In this document: one piece after another, positions 1-10,734 of the stretch
Layout of the letters: each line of letters opens with the position of its first letter
How positions within the stretch are numbered: position 1 is the stretch's first letter
Source of the DNA: Chitinilyticum aquatile DSM 21506
GTDB taxonomy: Bacteria > Pseudomonadota > Gammaproteobacteria > Burkholderiales > Chitinibacteraceae
DNA length: 64,000 nt
Assembly (NCBI RefSeq): GCF_000430805.1
Contig: NZ_AUMS01000001.1
Span: 248,001-312,000 of the forward strand
Direction of reading: 5' to 3'
Notes under the pieces: generated by a model
Seen by the model: only the letters and a program-made list of their open reading frames with translations
Database searches by the model: none
Told to the model about the DNA's origin: nothing
Position numbers and translations under genes: made by a program

Positions 1-395
1 GAGAGCATGTGCACTTCATCGATGATGTAGACCTTGAAACGGCCGGCGGTGGGCGAATACTGCGCGTTGTCGAGCACTTCGCGGATATTGTCGATGCCGG
101 TGTTCGATGCGGCATCGATTTCCAGCAGGTCGACAAAGCGGCCCGCATCGATCTGCGTGCACGCCGAGCAAACTCCGCAGGGCTCGGCAGTGACGCCGGT
201 TTCGCAGTTGAGTGCCTTGGCCATGATGCGCGCAATGGTGGTTTTGCCCACCCCGCGGGTGCCGGTCAATAAATACGCGTGGTGCAGGCGCTCATTGGCA
301 AACGCGTTGGCGAGTGCCTTGATGACGTGTTCCTGCCCGACGAGCTGGGCGAAATTGCGTGGGCGCCATTTGCGCGCGAGTACTTGATAGGCCAT
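1..395 (-). CDS. dnaX: DNA polymerase III subunit gamma/tau, N-terminal part (runs off left edge)
   Basis: This is the clamp-loader ATPase of the replicative polymerase, which loads the beta clamp and bridges core polymerases. The reverse complement from the ATG at 395 reads MAYQVLARKWRPRNFAQLVG, the typical DnaX start. It continues with the Walker A motif GTRGVGKTT, a zinc-binding cysteine cluster around CGVCSAC, and the Walker B segment IIDEVHML at the window edge. Only about 131 residues are present, and the gene continues leftwards outside the window. The start is unambiguous because the conserved N-terminus begins directly at this ATG. Nothing odd is seen in the visible part. Confidence 0.96.
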   Translation of the reverse strand, partial: MAYQVLARKWRPRNFAQLVGQEHVIKALANAFANERLHHAYLLTGTRGVGKTTIARIMAKALNCETGVTAEPCGVCSACTQIDAGRFVDLLEIDAASNTGIDNIREVLDNAQYSPTAGRFKVYIIDEVHML

Positions 396-541
396 AGGCT
401 GCGATTCTAGCAGAAGGGCATGACGAAATGACGAGCGCGCCACCCGACTCGTGCGTGCTTTGGCGTTTTTGCCTTGCGTGCATGTACTATTGCCGGAAAA
501 ATCATCGCGCCGGCTTGCCGGCCAACCTGATCGAGGATCAC

Positions 542-751
542 ATGACCCTGCCCAGTGCCTTACCGCTTGATGCCGTGCCGGCCGATGATCCTGCGCCGCA
601 GCCCCCGGTCGAGCCCCCACTTGAAGCCTGCTGCACCAGTGGCTGCAACCCCTGCATTTTCGACACCTATGCGGAAGAACTGCAGCAATACCGCCGCGAC
701 CTGCAGGCCTGGCAGGCGCGTCAGCAAGAACGCAAGGAAAATCAGCCATGA
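542..751 (+). CDS. Small cysteine-rich oxidoreductase-like protein
   Basis: A 69-residue protein with a proline-rich N-terminal half, then ACCTSGCNPCIFDTYAEEL and a charged helix. The pattern CC-x-SGC-x-x-C-x-x-D-x-Y-x-EEL is that of the oxidoreductase-like domain (Pfam Oxidored-like), found in short bacterial proteins and at the N-terminus of some eukaryotic ones. Its biochemical role is not established; the four cysteines suggest metal or redox chemistry. The frame is open upstream to 428, but the ATG at 542 follows GAGGATCA and gives the usual compact protein, so I chose it. Its stop overlaps the dacB start (ATGA), so the two are probably translationally coupled. Confidence 0.8.
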   Translation: MTLPSALPLDAVPADDPAPQPPVEPPLEACCTSGCNPCIFDTYAEELQQYRRDLQAWQARQQERKENQP

Positions 752-2178
752 TCATTCGCCCCATTCTTTGTGCCGCATTGCTGCTGACCGCAGCACCATC
801 CTTTGCCGCCGATCTGCCCGCGCCGGTGCAGCAGAGCCTCAAGGCGGCCAAGTTGCCGGCGGATGCGCTCAGTGTGGCCGTCATTCCGCTGGATGGTGGC
901 AAGGCCTTCTACCATCGGGCCGATGAAAGCGTCAGCCCGGCGTCGACCATGAAGCTGGTGACTACCTGGGCTGGCTTGAACATGCTGGGACCGACCTGGC
1001 AGTGGCAGACCGATCTGCTGGCAGATCGCAAACCGGCTGGTGGTGCGCTGGAAGGCAATCTCTACCTGCGCGGCAGTGGCGACCCGAAGCTGACGATCGA
1101 GCGCATGTGGTTGCTGGTGCGCGAGTTGCGCAATGCCGGCGTCGAGGATATCCGCGGTCCGCTGGTGCTCGATGGCAGCGTTTTCAGTGATCTGGCGCTG
1201 CCGCAGGACTACGAGGATGACGGTGATAGCGAACGGGCTTTTCTGGTGCCGCCCGATGGCTTGCTGAGCAATTTCCGCACATTGCGCATCGGTTTTGACA
1301 GCACGGGTGACAAGGTAAAGCTGGTGGTGGAACCACCGCTCAACCAGGTCCGTGTGAGCAATGATCTGGCGGTGGGCAGCGGCGGGGACTGTGCCGCCTG
1401 GAGCAAGCGCGTGCAGCAGCGCACCGGGCAGGTCAGTGGCATCCAGTACATCGTGCAGTTCATCGGCGAAATGCCGCCGGGCTGCAAGGCCGAGCGCTAT
1501 GTGCCGGTGCTCAATTCACGTGATTACACGGCGGCCCTGTTCTGGTATCTGTGGTATCAGCAGGGCGGCAAGGGCTCGGGGCAGACTGAAAAACCGGCTG
1601 GCAAGGCGGTGCCCGATACGGCCGTGCTGCTGGCATCCAGCCGCTCGCCCGATCTGGTCAGCACCATTCGCGACATCAACAAATACAGCAACAACGTGAT
1701 GGCACGGCAATTGTTTCTGACCATCGGTGCACGCCAGCCCAATGGCGCTGCGACCGACGTTGCCGCCGTGACTGCGGTGAAGGGATGGCTGACCAGCAAT
1801 GACATGAACTGGCCCGAGCTGGTGCTCGAAAACGGCTCGGGCCTTTCCCGCCGCGAGCGCATTGCTGCACGCCATCTGGGAGAAATGCTGCAGATGGCCT
1901 GGCGCAGCCCGTGGTCGGCCGAATTTGTCTCGTCGCTGCCCATCGTCGGGATGGATGGAACAATGAAGAAGCGTCTTGCGCAGCCGGGCAGTGCGGGAAT
2001 GGCGCACATCAAGACTGGAACCCTGCGCGATGTAAGGGCCGTGGCTGGCTATGTGCGCGATGACAAGGGCCGCAACTGGGTGGTAGTCGGCATTCTCAAT
2101 CACCCCGATGCCATGCAGGGCGCTCCGGTACTGGACTCCCTGATCCGCAGTCTGCAGCAGGGGCAGTGGCGCCCTTAA
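748..2178 (+). CDS. dacB: D-alanyl-D-alanine carboxypeptidase/endopeptidase (PBP4, S13 family)
   Basis: A periplasmic penicillin-binding protein of 476 residues that trims peptidoglycan peptides (DD-carboxypeptidase and endopeptidase). A signal peptide occupies residues 1-21 (hydrophobic core ILCAALLLTAAPSFA). All three active-site boxes are present: S66-T-M-K69 (SxxK), S-N-N within KYSNNVMA (SxN), and H-I-K-T-G near residue 410 (KTG). A large insertion between the first two boxes is typical of the S13 family. The start overlaps the upstream stop by four bases. A palindromic repeat lies ten bases past the stop and may end transcription. Confidence 0.95.
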   Translation: MIIRPILCAALLLTAAPSFAADLPAPVQQSLKAAKLPADALSVAVIPLDGGKAFYHRADESVSPASTMKLVTTWAGLNMLGPTWQWQTDLLADRKPAGGALEGNLYLRGSGDPKLTIERMWLLVRELRNAGVEDIRGPLVLDGSVFSDLALPQDYEDDGDSERAFLVPPDGLLSNFRTLRIGFDSTGDKVKLVVEPPLNQVRVSNDLAVGSGGDCAAWSKRVQQRTGQVSGIQYIVQFIGEMPPGCKAERYVPVLNSRDYTAALFWYLWYQQGGKGSGQTEKPAGKAVPDTAVLLASSRSPDLVSTIRDINKYSNNVMARQLFLTIGARQPNGAATDVAAVTAVKGWLTSNDMNWPELVLENGSGLSRRERIAARHLGEMLQMAWRSPWSAEFVSSLPIVGMDGTMKKRLAQPGSAGMAHIKTGTLRDVRAVAGYVRDDKGRNWVVVGILNHPDAMQGAPVLDSLIRSLQQGQWRP

Positions 2179-2188
2179 ATACATGCAT

Positions 2189-2236
2189 GGATATATGCCT
2201 GCAGCCATTTTCAAGTAATGGCTGCAGACATATACC
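2189..2236. repeat. Dispersed palindromic repeat, copy 1
   Basis: A 48 bp near-perfect inverted repeat. The left arm carries GATATATG then CTGCAGCCATT; the right arm carries AATGGCTGCAG then CATATACC, with a short loop. The same element, in varying repair, occurs at 5711, 42799, 46323 and 52532. It sits just after the dacB stop and could also act as a transcription terminator or mRNA 3'-end stabiliser, but it has no U-run. Confidence 0.85.
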
Positions 2237-2345
2237 CGCCACTTTTTCCTGGCCGGCAGCCCCAGCGCAATCAAGCCTCGCTGGCAGCGCCGCTCTGCAG
2301 TAAAATACCGGGTTCACATTTCTCCACCACCAGGAATTGCCCGGC

Positions 2346-3923
<1,578 letters not shown>

Positions 3924-3956
3924 TCGTGCAGGTATAGGCAATCAGCCTGTCCCGCA

Positions 3957-3989
3957 ACAAAAAGCGCCTTCAAGGCGCTTTTTGTTTTT
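3957..3989. terminator. Bidirectional rho-independent terminator
   Basis: A perfect hairpin AAAAAGCGCCTT / AAGGCGCTTTTT with a one-base loop, followed by T-rich sequence on the plus strand and, by symmetry, on the minus strand. It lies between the convergent guaA and the AbgT-family gene and can serve both. Confidence 0.9.
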
Positions 3990-4002
3990 ACGGTATTTAC
4001 GT

Positions 4003-5574
4003 TTAGTGCAGTGCTGCCGGCAGATGGATGGCAATCCCGGGGCCGATCGGGATGTCCAGACCGATCCATACCGTCATCAGCAGTGACCAAGCCAGCGTAA
4101 AGGCGAGCGAATACGGCAGCATCAGGGTGATCAGGCTGCCGAGGCCATATTCGGGAAGGTAACGCTTGGCCATAACCAGCACGATCGGGAAATACACCAT
4201 CATCGGGCTGATGATGTTGCTGACCGAATCACCAATGCGGTAGGCCAGCTGGGTGGCTTCCGGGGTGAAGCCCAGCAGCATCAGCATTGGCACGAAAATC
4301 GGCGCGAGCAAGGCCCATTTGGCCGAGGCAGAACCGATGACCAGATTGACTGCGGCGGTGAAGAGCACGAAGGTCAGCAGCAACGGCATGCCGGAAAGGC
4401 CGCTGGCACTGATGGCCTCTGCGCCGTTGACGGCCAGCAGTACGCCCAGCTTGCTCTGGCCGAACAGGGCGATGAACTGTGCCGCGAAGAACACCATCAC
4501 CAGGTAGTAGCCCATTTCGGAGAGTGAATCACCCATGGCGCGTGCAACGTCGCGGTCGTTGCTTATGCTGCCGGCTGCCAGCCCATAGGCAATGCCGGGC
4601 AGGAGGAAAACCACCATGATGACCACGACGATGCCGTTAATGAAAGGCGAGGGCAGCAGCGTACCCTTGACCGGGTCGCGCAGGATGCCGCCTTCGGGCA
4701 GCCACAGGGCCAGCAGCAGGCCGGTGGTCAGCAGGGCGACCAGCCCCGCCGCACGCAGGCCGCGCTGTTCGGCTGCACGGCTTGCCGCATCGGCTTGCGG
4801 CGTATCGGCTGCGCTTGCGTTGCCCTGCCATTGAGGCAGGCGTGGCTCGACGATCCGGTCGGTGACATACCAGGCAACAGCCGTCAGGGCGATGGCTGAT
4901 GCGGCCATGAAGTAGTAATTGGCCAGGGCGCTGACTTGCCAGGCCGGGTCGATCAGGTGTGCGGCGGCTTCGGTCAGCCCGCCCAGCAAGGGATCAAGCG
5001 TGGATACCAGCAGATTGGCCGAAAAACCCGCCGATGTACCGGCAAAGGCCGCCGCGAGCCCGGCCAGCGGGTGGCGGCCGGCGCTGGCGAAGATCATGGC
5101 GGCCAGCGGAATGACGACCACATAGCCGACGTCGGAGGCAAGGTTCGACATGATGCCGACCAGCACGACAATCGGGGTCATCAGTCGCCGCGGTGCGCAC
5201 ATGACAATACGGGCGAGGACGGTGCCCAGCAGTCCGCTGCGCTCGGCAACGCCGACCCCGATCAGAGCCACCAGCACGGTAGCGAGTGGCGGAAAGGTGG
5301 CGAAATGTTTCGGGGCGTCGACCAGCCATTGCTGCAGGGTGGCGGCGCTGAGCAGCGACACCGGCGTGATCACGTCGTCAGTGCCCGGCTTGATGACGCT
5401 CATGCCGGTACTTGCTGCCCAGTGACTGCCCAGTACGACGACCAGGCAAAGCAGTACAAATAACGTGACGGGATCGGGCAGGGCGTTGCCAACCCGCTCG
5501 ATGCCATCGAGCAGGCGATTGGTCAGCGAGGCGGGCCTGGCGGGGGTGGGCTCAAGAACGTGACTGTGGGGCAT
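4003..5574 (-). CDS. AbgT-family transporter (p-aminobenzoyl-glutamate type)
   Basis: A polytopic inner-membrane protein of 523 residues in the AbgT family. Members move p-aminobenzoyl-glutamate inward or export sulfonamide-like antimetabolites, using an ion gradient. Visible features are the N-terminal segment NALPDPVTLFVLLCLVVV, a stretch with SNLASDVGYVVVIPLAAMIF, the late motif SASAKWALLAPIFVPML, and near the C-terminus YRIGDSVSNIISPMMVYFP, all hallmarks of AbgT/MtrF. An in-frame TTG lies at 5592, but CAGGAG eight bases before the ATG at 5574 decides the start. It stands alone. The substrate cannot be told from sequence. Confidence 0.9.
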   Translation of the reverse strand: MPHSHVLEPTPARPASLTNRLLDGIERVGNALPDPVTLFVLLCLVVVLGSHWAASTGMSVIKPGTDDVITPVSLLSAATLQQWLVDAPKHFATFPPLATVLVALIGVGVAERSGLLGTVLARIVMCAPRRLMTPIVVLVGIMSNLASDVGYVVVIPLAAMIFASAGRHPLAGLAAAFAGTSAGFSANLLVSTLDPLLGGLTEAAAHLIDPAWQVSALANYYFMAASAIALTAVAWYVTDRIVEPRLPQWQGNASAADTPQADAASRAAEQRGLRAAGLVALLTTGLLLALWLPEGGILRDPVKGTLLPSPFINGIVVVIMVVFLLPGIAYGLAAGSISNDRDVARAMGDSLSEMGYYLVMVFFAAQFIALFGQSKLGVLLAVNGAEAISASGLSGMPLLLTFVLFTAAVNLVIGSASAKWALLAPIFVPMLMLLGFTPEATQLAYRIGDSVSNIISPMMVYFPIVLVMAKRYLPEYGLGSLITLMLPYSLAFTLAWSLLMTVWIGLDIPIGPGIAIHLPAALH

Positions 5575-5710
5575 GCGGGCTCCTGTGGGCAATATCCGGT
5601 TTCCTGCAGTTTGCCTGCCTGTATCGGAATGTAACCATTCAGGATTTCGCCACCCCGGCCAATGGCGTCGATCTGATCTGGATCAGCGCACCGATGGAAT
5701 TATGATGCGG

Positions 5711-5757
5711 GGTATATGCATGCAGCATCTTTATATAAAAGCTCCTGTATAAATACC
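5711..5757. repeat. Dispersed palindromic repeat, copy 2 (degenerate)
   Basis: A 47 bp element starting GGTATATGCATGCAG and ending GTATAAATACC. The outer ends pair and the length matches the other copies, but the centre has lost its symmetry. It lies between the start of the AbgT gene and the end of trxB. Confidence 0.6.
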
Positions 5758-5782
5758 ATCACGGGTATTATTTGGATTGACA

Positions 5783-5812
5783 GCAAAAAACCCGCCGCGG
5801 CGGGTTTTTTGC
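5783..5812 (-). terminator. Terminator of trxB
   Basis: An inverted repeat GCAAAAAACCCGCC / GGCGGGTTTTTTGC. Read on the minus strand, the GC stem is followed by a T-run 18 bases after the trxB stop. Symmetry also allows function on plus. Confidence 0.88.
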
Positions 5813-5829
5813 ACCGGTTTGCCTTCTGC

Positions 5830-6909
<1,080 letters not shown>

Positions 6910-7224
6910 TTAAGTGTCTTGACCCGTGTAGCCATGCTGAACAGGAACTCGCAGCCAGGGCAGGTTCAGCTTCGCTGTACGGATAACTTGTAACAGGACA
7001 TCCTGCAACTCGGGGGCGGCTATGATTTCGACGGCAACCGGGACATCGCCGGCCAGCTCGAAAAAGGACTGGCTGTGCCAGCCGTGTCGACCAAAACCGG
7101 CCAGAGCGTGAAATGCTGTTCCACCTGATGCACCCAGCGTGTGGGCCTCTTTTAGCAGCCATTCGTAAATGGGCATGCCCGCGTGCCGCTGGTTTTGCTG
7201 GACATAAAAGCGCAGTAATTCCAT
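6910..7224 (-). CDS. DUF190 (PII-like) protein linked to CrcB
   Basis: 104 residues from the ATG at 7224 (MELLRFYVQQNQRH). The pattern resembles the DUF190 family, with KEAHTLGASGGTAFHALAGFGRHG resembling KxxGlaGaTvxrGixGyG and a C-terminal beta strand. DUF190 proteins adopt a PII-like fold and are often encoded next to crcB; their role is not settled. It starts two bases before the crcB stop codon region, so the two genes form one operon on the minus strand. The frame is open to 7320, but that lies inside crcB. Confidence 0.8.
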   Translation of the reverse strand: MELLRFYVQQNQRHAGMPIYEWLLKEAHTLGASGGTAFHALAGFGRHGWHSQSFFELAGDVPVAVEIIAAPELQDVLLQVIRTAKLNLPWLRVPVQHGYTGQDT

Positions 7225-7226
7225 GT

Positions 7227-7616
7227 TCAGCCTCGCTGAAGCAGGTGGTTGATGGAAAGCAGGCCCAGCCAGGTCATCAGCAGGGAGCCAGCAACATGCA
7301 TGACTATGGCAGAAGCGCACCAGGCGTATTGCTGTCGCAGGAGCAGGGTGGTGGTTTCGGCCGAGAACGTGGAAAACGTCGTCAAGCCTCCCAGAAAACC
7401 GGTGGTGATCAACAGGCGCAGTTCGGGGCTCAGTGCCGGCCAGTGCTGGAAGGCGCCAAGAGCAACCCCCATCAGGTAGCCACCAAGCAGATTTGCGGCA
7501 AGGGTGCCAAGAGGTATGGTCGGGAAGAAGGGATTGATCCAGATGCTCAGCAGCCAGCGCAGCCAGGCTCCGGCAGCGGCTCCAAGCCCGATCATCAGGA
7601 AAGCGAGTGGCGACAT
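7227..7616 (-). CDS. crcB: Fluoride ion channel CrcB/Fluc
   Basis: A small four-helix inner-membrane protein (129 residues from ATG 7616) that dimerises into a channel expelling fluoride. Diagnostic segments are GAAAGAWLRWLLS, the conserved asparagine in GTLAANLLGGYLMG, and GFLGGLTTFSTFSAE, which lines the pore. The start follows CTGCAG with no strong ribosome site; the longer frame to 7757 lacks membrane character. I looked for a fluoride riboswitch in the roughly 80 bases upstream and saw none. It is divergent from the Mla-like operon across a 22-base gap. Confidence 0.93.
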   Translation of the reverse strand: MSPLAFLMIGLGAAAGAWLRWLLSIWINPFFPTIPLGTLAANLLGGYLMGVALGAFQHWPALSPELRLLITTGFLGGLTTFSTFSAETTTLLLRQQYAWCASAIVMHVAGSLLMTWLGLLSINHLLQRG

Positions 7617-7638
7617 CTGCAGGCGTACTCGGTATAAA

Positions 7639-8385
7639 ATGGGCAAATTATATAGCGCCTGCCGGAGTTGGGGTTTGCAGAATACCGATGCGTCCATTTC
7701 AATGTGGTCTGTCTGGCGGAAGTTGCCGGCGCTGCGCATGCAGCCGGTCCGGCGCATTCTTCTGAAACAGCTCTATTTCACCGCCAATGAGGCCTATCTG
7801 CTGGTGGCACTGATCGGTTTTGCGCTGGGTGCCATCATTGTCGTGCTGCTGCATGTCGAGTATGGGCAAAGCCGGGATACGGCCTTGCGCCTGCTGGGTT
7901 CGCTGACCTTTGCCGAATTCGCCCCCTTGCTGGCAGGGCTGGTGATGATCGCGCGCTCTTCGTCCGCCGTAGCCAGCGAACTGGCCAATATGCGCATGCA
8001 TGGCGAATTTCGCTCCCTGCGGCTGATGGATATCGATATTGCCGCTTACCTCCTGCTGCCGCGCGTAGCCGGCATGGCGCTTGCGTGTGTCCTGCTGTCT
8101 TGCTGCATGGCGCTGGCGGCGCTGACCGGGGGGCTGATCGTGGCCGCCGGCAGCAATATCAGTTACCAATTGATCACGCTGGAACGGGTACTTTCCTGGA
8201 GTGCGGTACTCTTGCTGCCCGCGAAGGCATTGTCGTTCGGGCTGGCTGCCGCTGTTCTGGCCTGTCGCGCCGGACTTTCTGTCGCTCCGCTGCCCACTGA
8301 AGTCCCGCGTGCAACATCAATGGCCGTCATGCACGGAATGGGAGCGCTTTTCGTGCTGGATCTGTTGTGGGCGATTATCGGATGA
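7639..8385 (+). CDS. MlaE-type lipid ABC transporter permease
   Basis: An inner-membrane permease of MCE (Mla) transport systems, which move phospholipids between inner and outer membrane. About 248 residues from ATG 7639. The N-terminus has an interfacial helix (RRILLKQLYFTANEAYLL), followed by VALIGFALGAIIVVLL, FAEFAPLLAGLVMIARSSSAVASELANMRM (the conserved MlaE signature region) and further helices to LFVLDLLWAIIG. The start is not certain; the ATG at 7639 gives the usual N-terminus, but the ribosome site is poor. The stop overlaps the next start (ATGA). Its neighbours are a degenerate ATPase, an MCE protein and a lipoprotein. Confidence 0.88.
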   Translation: MGKLYSACRSWGLQNTDASISMWSVWRKLPALRMQPVRRILLKQLYFTANEAYLLVALIGFALGAIIVVLLHVEYGQSRDTALRLLGSLTFAEFAPLLAGLVMIARSSSAVASELANMRMHGEFRSLRLMDIDIAAYLLLPRVAGMALACVLLSCCMALAALTGGLIVAAGSNISYQLITLERVLSWSAVLLLPAKALSFGLAAAVLACRAGLSVAPLPTEVPRATSMAVMHGMGALFVLDLLWAIIG

Positions 8386-8942
8386 GTGCTGAAACCCCGC
8401 CGTTGTTCTGGCTGCAGGTTGCAGCCCACGAATCGGTTGAACAGCATATCGACCGGCTCGCTGCCCACTGGCGCAAGCAAAGTGGCGGCTATGTCAGCGT
8501 TCAGGAAGGGCGCGCCGTACTGATCAGCAATTTGCGGATCTGGGAAAACCTGGCTCTACCTGCGTGGTACCATCTCGGGCAAGACCCCGCGCAGCTTGAG
8601 CCGCATTTGCTGCGCATGCTGGAGCCGCTGGGCTGGGATGATGAACGCATTCAGAATTTTGTCGCCAGTCTGCCGCAAGCCCTCAGTGCCGCAGATCGTC
8701 GACTGGCTCAGCTGATGCGTGGCTTGCTGGCAAACCCCTTGTTGCTGATGGCTGATGCAGACTGGTGGCGGCAGGTCTCGCAAAAGTGCGAGCTGGCCCA
8801 GCTGCTGAATGCGTGTGCACCGAAGCTGCCAATTCTGGTGGTGGCTCATCACGAAGTGCCGGCCGGATTTCGTGCCTATGCCGACGAGCAGGAGTTCGCC
8901 GCAGCTTTATCCGCAGATTCATTACAAGGTATGAAGAAATGA
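8382..8942 (+). CDS. Degenerate ABC ATPase-like subunit of the MCE transporter (no P-loop)
   Basis: 186 residues in the position where an MlaF ATPase is expected. The later half of an ABC nucleotide-binding domain is recognisable: AVLISNLRIWENLALPAWYH matches the Q-loop/post-Q segment, LSAADRRLAQLMRGLLANP matches the signature helix (LSGGQ replaced by LSAAD), LLLMADAD replaces Walker B LLLxDEP, and VVAHH resembles the H-loop. No GxxGxGK(S/T) Walker A is present, and about 40 N-terminal residues of a normal domain are missing. It overlaps both neighbours by four bases, so it is a maintained gene rather than debris. I infer that it cannot hydrolyse ATP alone. Confidence 0.75.
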   Translation: MSAETPPLFWLQVAAHESVEQHIDRLAAHWRKQSGGYVSVQEGRAVLISNLRIWENLALPAWYHLGQDPAQLEPHLLRMLEPLGWDDERIQNFVASLPQALSAADRRLAQLMRGLLANPLLLMADADWWRQVSQKCELAQLLNACAPKLPILVVAHHEVPAGFRAYADEQEFAAALSADSLQGMKK

Positions 8943-9913
8943 CGCTGGCGTTGATGCGTGACCGTGATCCACGTTTCCGGTTCCTGGGGTGGCGGGTCGG
9001 CCTGACCGGTTTTGCCCTGTTGATTATGCTGCTGGCTCTGGCTGCCTTCCTGGGTGAGCGCAGTGGTCTTTTCGAGCACAAGACCCGCGTCCATCTGGTC
9101 GCCGAAAATGGCACCGGCCTTCTTCCAGGCCTGCAGGTGCGTCTTTCCGGTTTCCGGATTGGAGTTATCGATGAGGTACAGCTCAATAGCGAGGCCAGAG
9201 TCGATGTCGAATTGCTGATCGAAACCCGCTACATGAAGTGGGTAAAAACCGATGCGCTGGCCATCCTGCAGCAGGATGGACTCGTTGGAGACCATTTCAT
9301 CGAGATTGCCGGAGGTTCCGCCAAGGCTGCGCCGCTGGCCGAGGACGGTGTGCTGACTTTCGTGCCGGCCATGAGTTTTGCCGACATCGCACAGGATTTG
9401 CGCAACCGCACACTGCCACTGCTGGATGAATTCCAGAAGAGCATGCTTTATGTGAACGACCCGCAAGGGGATGTGCGCAAGACAGTGGCCAATATCCAGA
9501 CGATGACGGCCGAAATGCGCGAAACCCGCAAACAGCTTGATGCCCTGCTGGCCAATGTGAATACGCTGGCTGACAAGGATGTTCGGCAAACGCTCGTCCA
9601 AACGCGCGAACTGCTGCTGCGCGCTGATGCAATGGCGGCCGAAGTACAGCAGCATCTACCGGCGATGCTAGCGGATGCAGCATCAGGAGTGCGCAGCTTG
9701 CAGCAGACAGCGGCTGATGCCAGTGCAACCATGCAGACCCTGCGCCGGACTTCCGAGCAGGTGGCGCCGCAGATGCCCGGCATATTGCGCAATGCCGACA
9801 ATCTTCTGTACGACGCGGATTACACCCTGCAGGGCGTCCAGCAGAGCTGGCCTTTGCGCTCCATGCTACCACCACCTCCCGGCAATGAATTCATTCCGGA
9901 GAGTCGCCCATGA
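8939..9913 (+). CDS. MlaD-family MCE-domain protein
   Basis: The periplasmic, membrane-anchored lipid-binding component of an Mla-type system; 324 residues. One transmembrane helix (GFALLIMLLALAAFL, about residues 23-37) is followed by one MCE domain (roughly 45-145: HLVAENGTGLLPGLQVRLSG and later DGLVGDHFIEIAGG). A long helical and coiled C-terminal region (about 165-300) resembles the tails of PqiB/MlaD-like proteins that form barrels or needles across the periplasm. It ends in a proline-rich tail. Start and stop overlap the flanking genes (ATGA), so the operon is translated as a unit. Confidence 0.9.
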   Translation: MTLALMRDRDPRFRFLGWRVGLTGFALLIMLLALAAFLGERSGLFEHKTRVHLVAENGTGLLPGLQVRLSGFRIGVIDEVQLNSEARVDVELLIETRYMKWVKTDALAILQQDGLVGDHFIEIAGGSAKAAPLAEDGVLTFVPAMSFADIAQDLRNRTLPLLDEFQKSMLYVNDPQGDVRKTVANIQTMTAEMRETRKQLDALLANVNTLADKDVRQTLVQTRELLLRADAMAAEVQQHLPAMLADAASGVRSLQQTAADASATMQTLRRTSEQVAPQMPGILRNADNLLYDADYTLQGVQQSWPLRSMLPPPPGNEFIPESRP

Positions 9914-10701
9914 AATGGCTGATTCCCATCTTGCTGCTGGCCGGCTGCGCCGGAAGCCCGCAATCTGAAATGTCTGTACAGACGTCCCGGCAAAGGCAGG
10001 CTGTGCAGCGGGCACTAGAGGCCGAGCGGCAAGGGCGCCCGACAGTGGCAGCACAACAATGGCAGAGCGCGATTCAGCTTGCCAGGTTGCAGGATGACTG
10101 GGAAGCGCAGGGGCGAGCGCAACTGGGACTGGCCCAGCTGTTGATAAGGAACGGGGAGTATCAGGCTGCAGCCATTGGTCTGAAAGGGCTACGGGAAAAT
10201 ACCCTCTACTCTGATGAACAAAGGGCGCAGGCCGCATTGTTGCTGGCACGGGCAGGTTTGCGCATCCAGGGTGTTGATGTGGCCGCAGCCATTGCCGGAG
10301 CTGCATCGTTCTGCAGCAGCACAGCGTGCGCGTGGCAGCCGGCAATCCGCAATGTCGAGGCACGGCTGGCCTTGCAGCAGCAGGACCCGGTGCGGGCCCT
10401 TCAGATTGCCGACGGTGTTCTGCTGCAATCCGAGCTCGCTCTGGCCGAGCGCAGCCATGCCCTGCGAACTCGTGCGGAAGCACTGCTCGCCATGGGGCGG
10501 GCCCTGCAGGCCTTGCCGGCGCTGGGTGATGCGCTGGTGATTGACCGGCAAATCGGCGAGCCACTCTGGTTGCTCGATGATTATCGGCTGCAGCTGGCAA
10601 TTGCCAGTGCAACCGGGAATCTGGCGCTGGAAAGGGAAAGCCGCTGGCGGATCGAGAGCCTGTGCCGCGCGCTGGATGAAAAGGTGTGTGGCACACCTTG
10701 A
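9910..10701 (+). CDS. Lipoprotein with helical repeats, last gene of the MCE operon
   Basis: 263 residues starting MKWLIPILLLAGCAGS. The LLAGC lipobox (C13) marks a lipoprotein; G after C does not indicate inner-membrane retention, so the outer membrane is likely. The rest is alanine- and glutamine-rich helices with TPR-like spacing (RQAVQRALEAERQGRPTVAA, then LGLAQLLIRNGEYQAAAIG), which suggests a scaffold rather than an enzyme. The gene overlaps the MCE gene by four bases. I infer it is the outer-membrane partner of this lipid-transport system, in place of the ABC-type auxiliary lipoprotein (DUF330) seen in some Pqi-like systems. I did not recognise a named family. Confidence 0.7.
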   Translation: MKWLIPILLLAGCAGSPQSEMSVQTSRQRQAVQRALEAERQGRPTVAAQQWQSAIQLARLQDDWEAQGRAQLGLAQLLIRNGEYQAAAIGLKGLRENTLYSDEQRAQAALLLARAGLRIQGVDVAAAIAGAASFCSSTACAWQPAIRNVEARLALQQQDPVRALQIADGVLLQSELALAERSHALRTRAEALLAMGRALQALPALGDALVIDRQIGEPLWLLDDYRLQLAIASATGNLALERESRWRIESLCRALDEKVCGTP

Positions 10702-10727
10702 AATTCCCGCCCCCGCCGGCGTATAAT
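10698..10727 (+). promoter_or_regulatory. Sigma-70 promoter of rpsB
   Basis: TTGAAA at 10698-10703 and TATAAT at 10722-10727 with an 18-base spacer, a near-consensus pair. Transcription would begin near 10734 and leave a leader of about 130 bases before the rpsB start. Confidence 0.75.
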
Positions 10728-10734
10728 CCGCCGT

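Noticed and set aside
7617-7638. Fluoride riboswitch upstream of crcB
   Set aside because: The bases upstream of crcB on the minus strand show no crcB-motif pattern, and the gap to the divergent gene is too short for one outside coding sequence.
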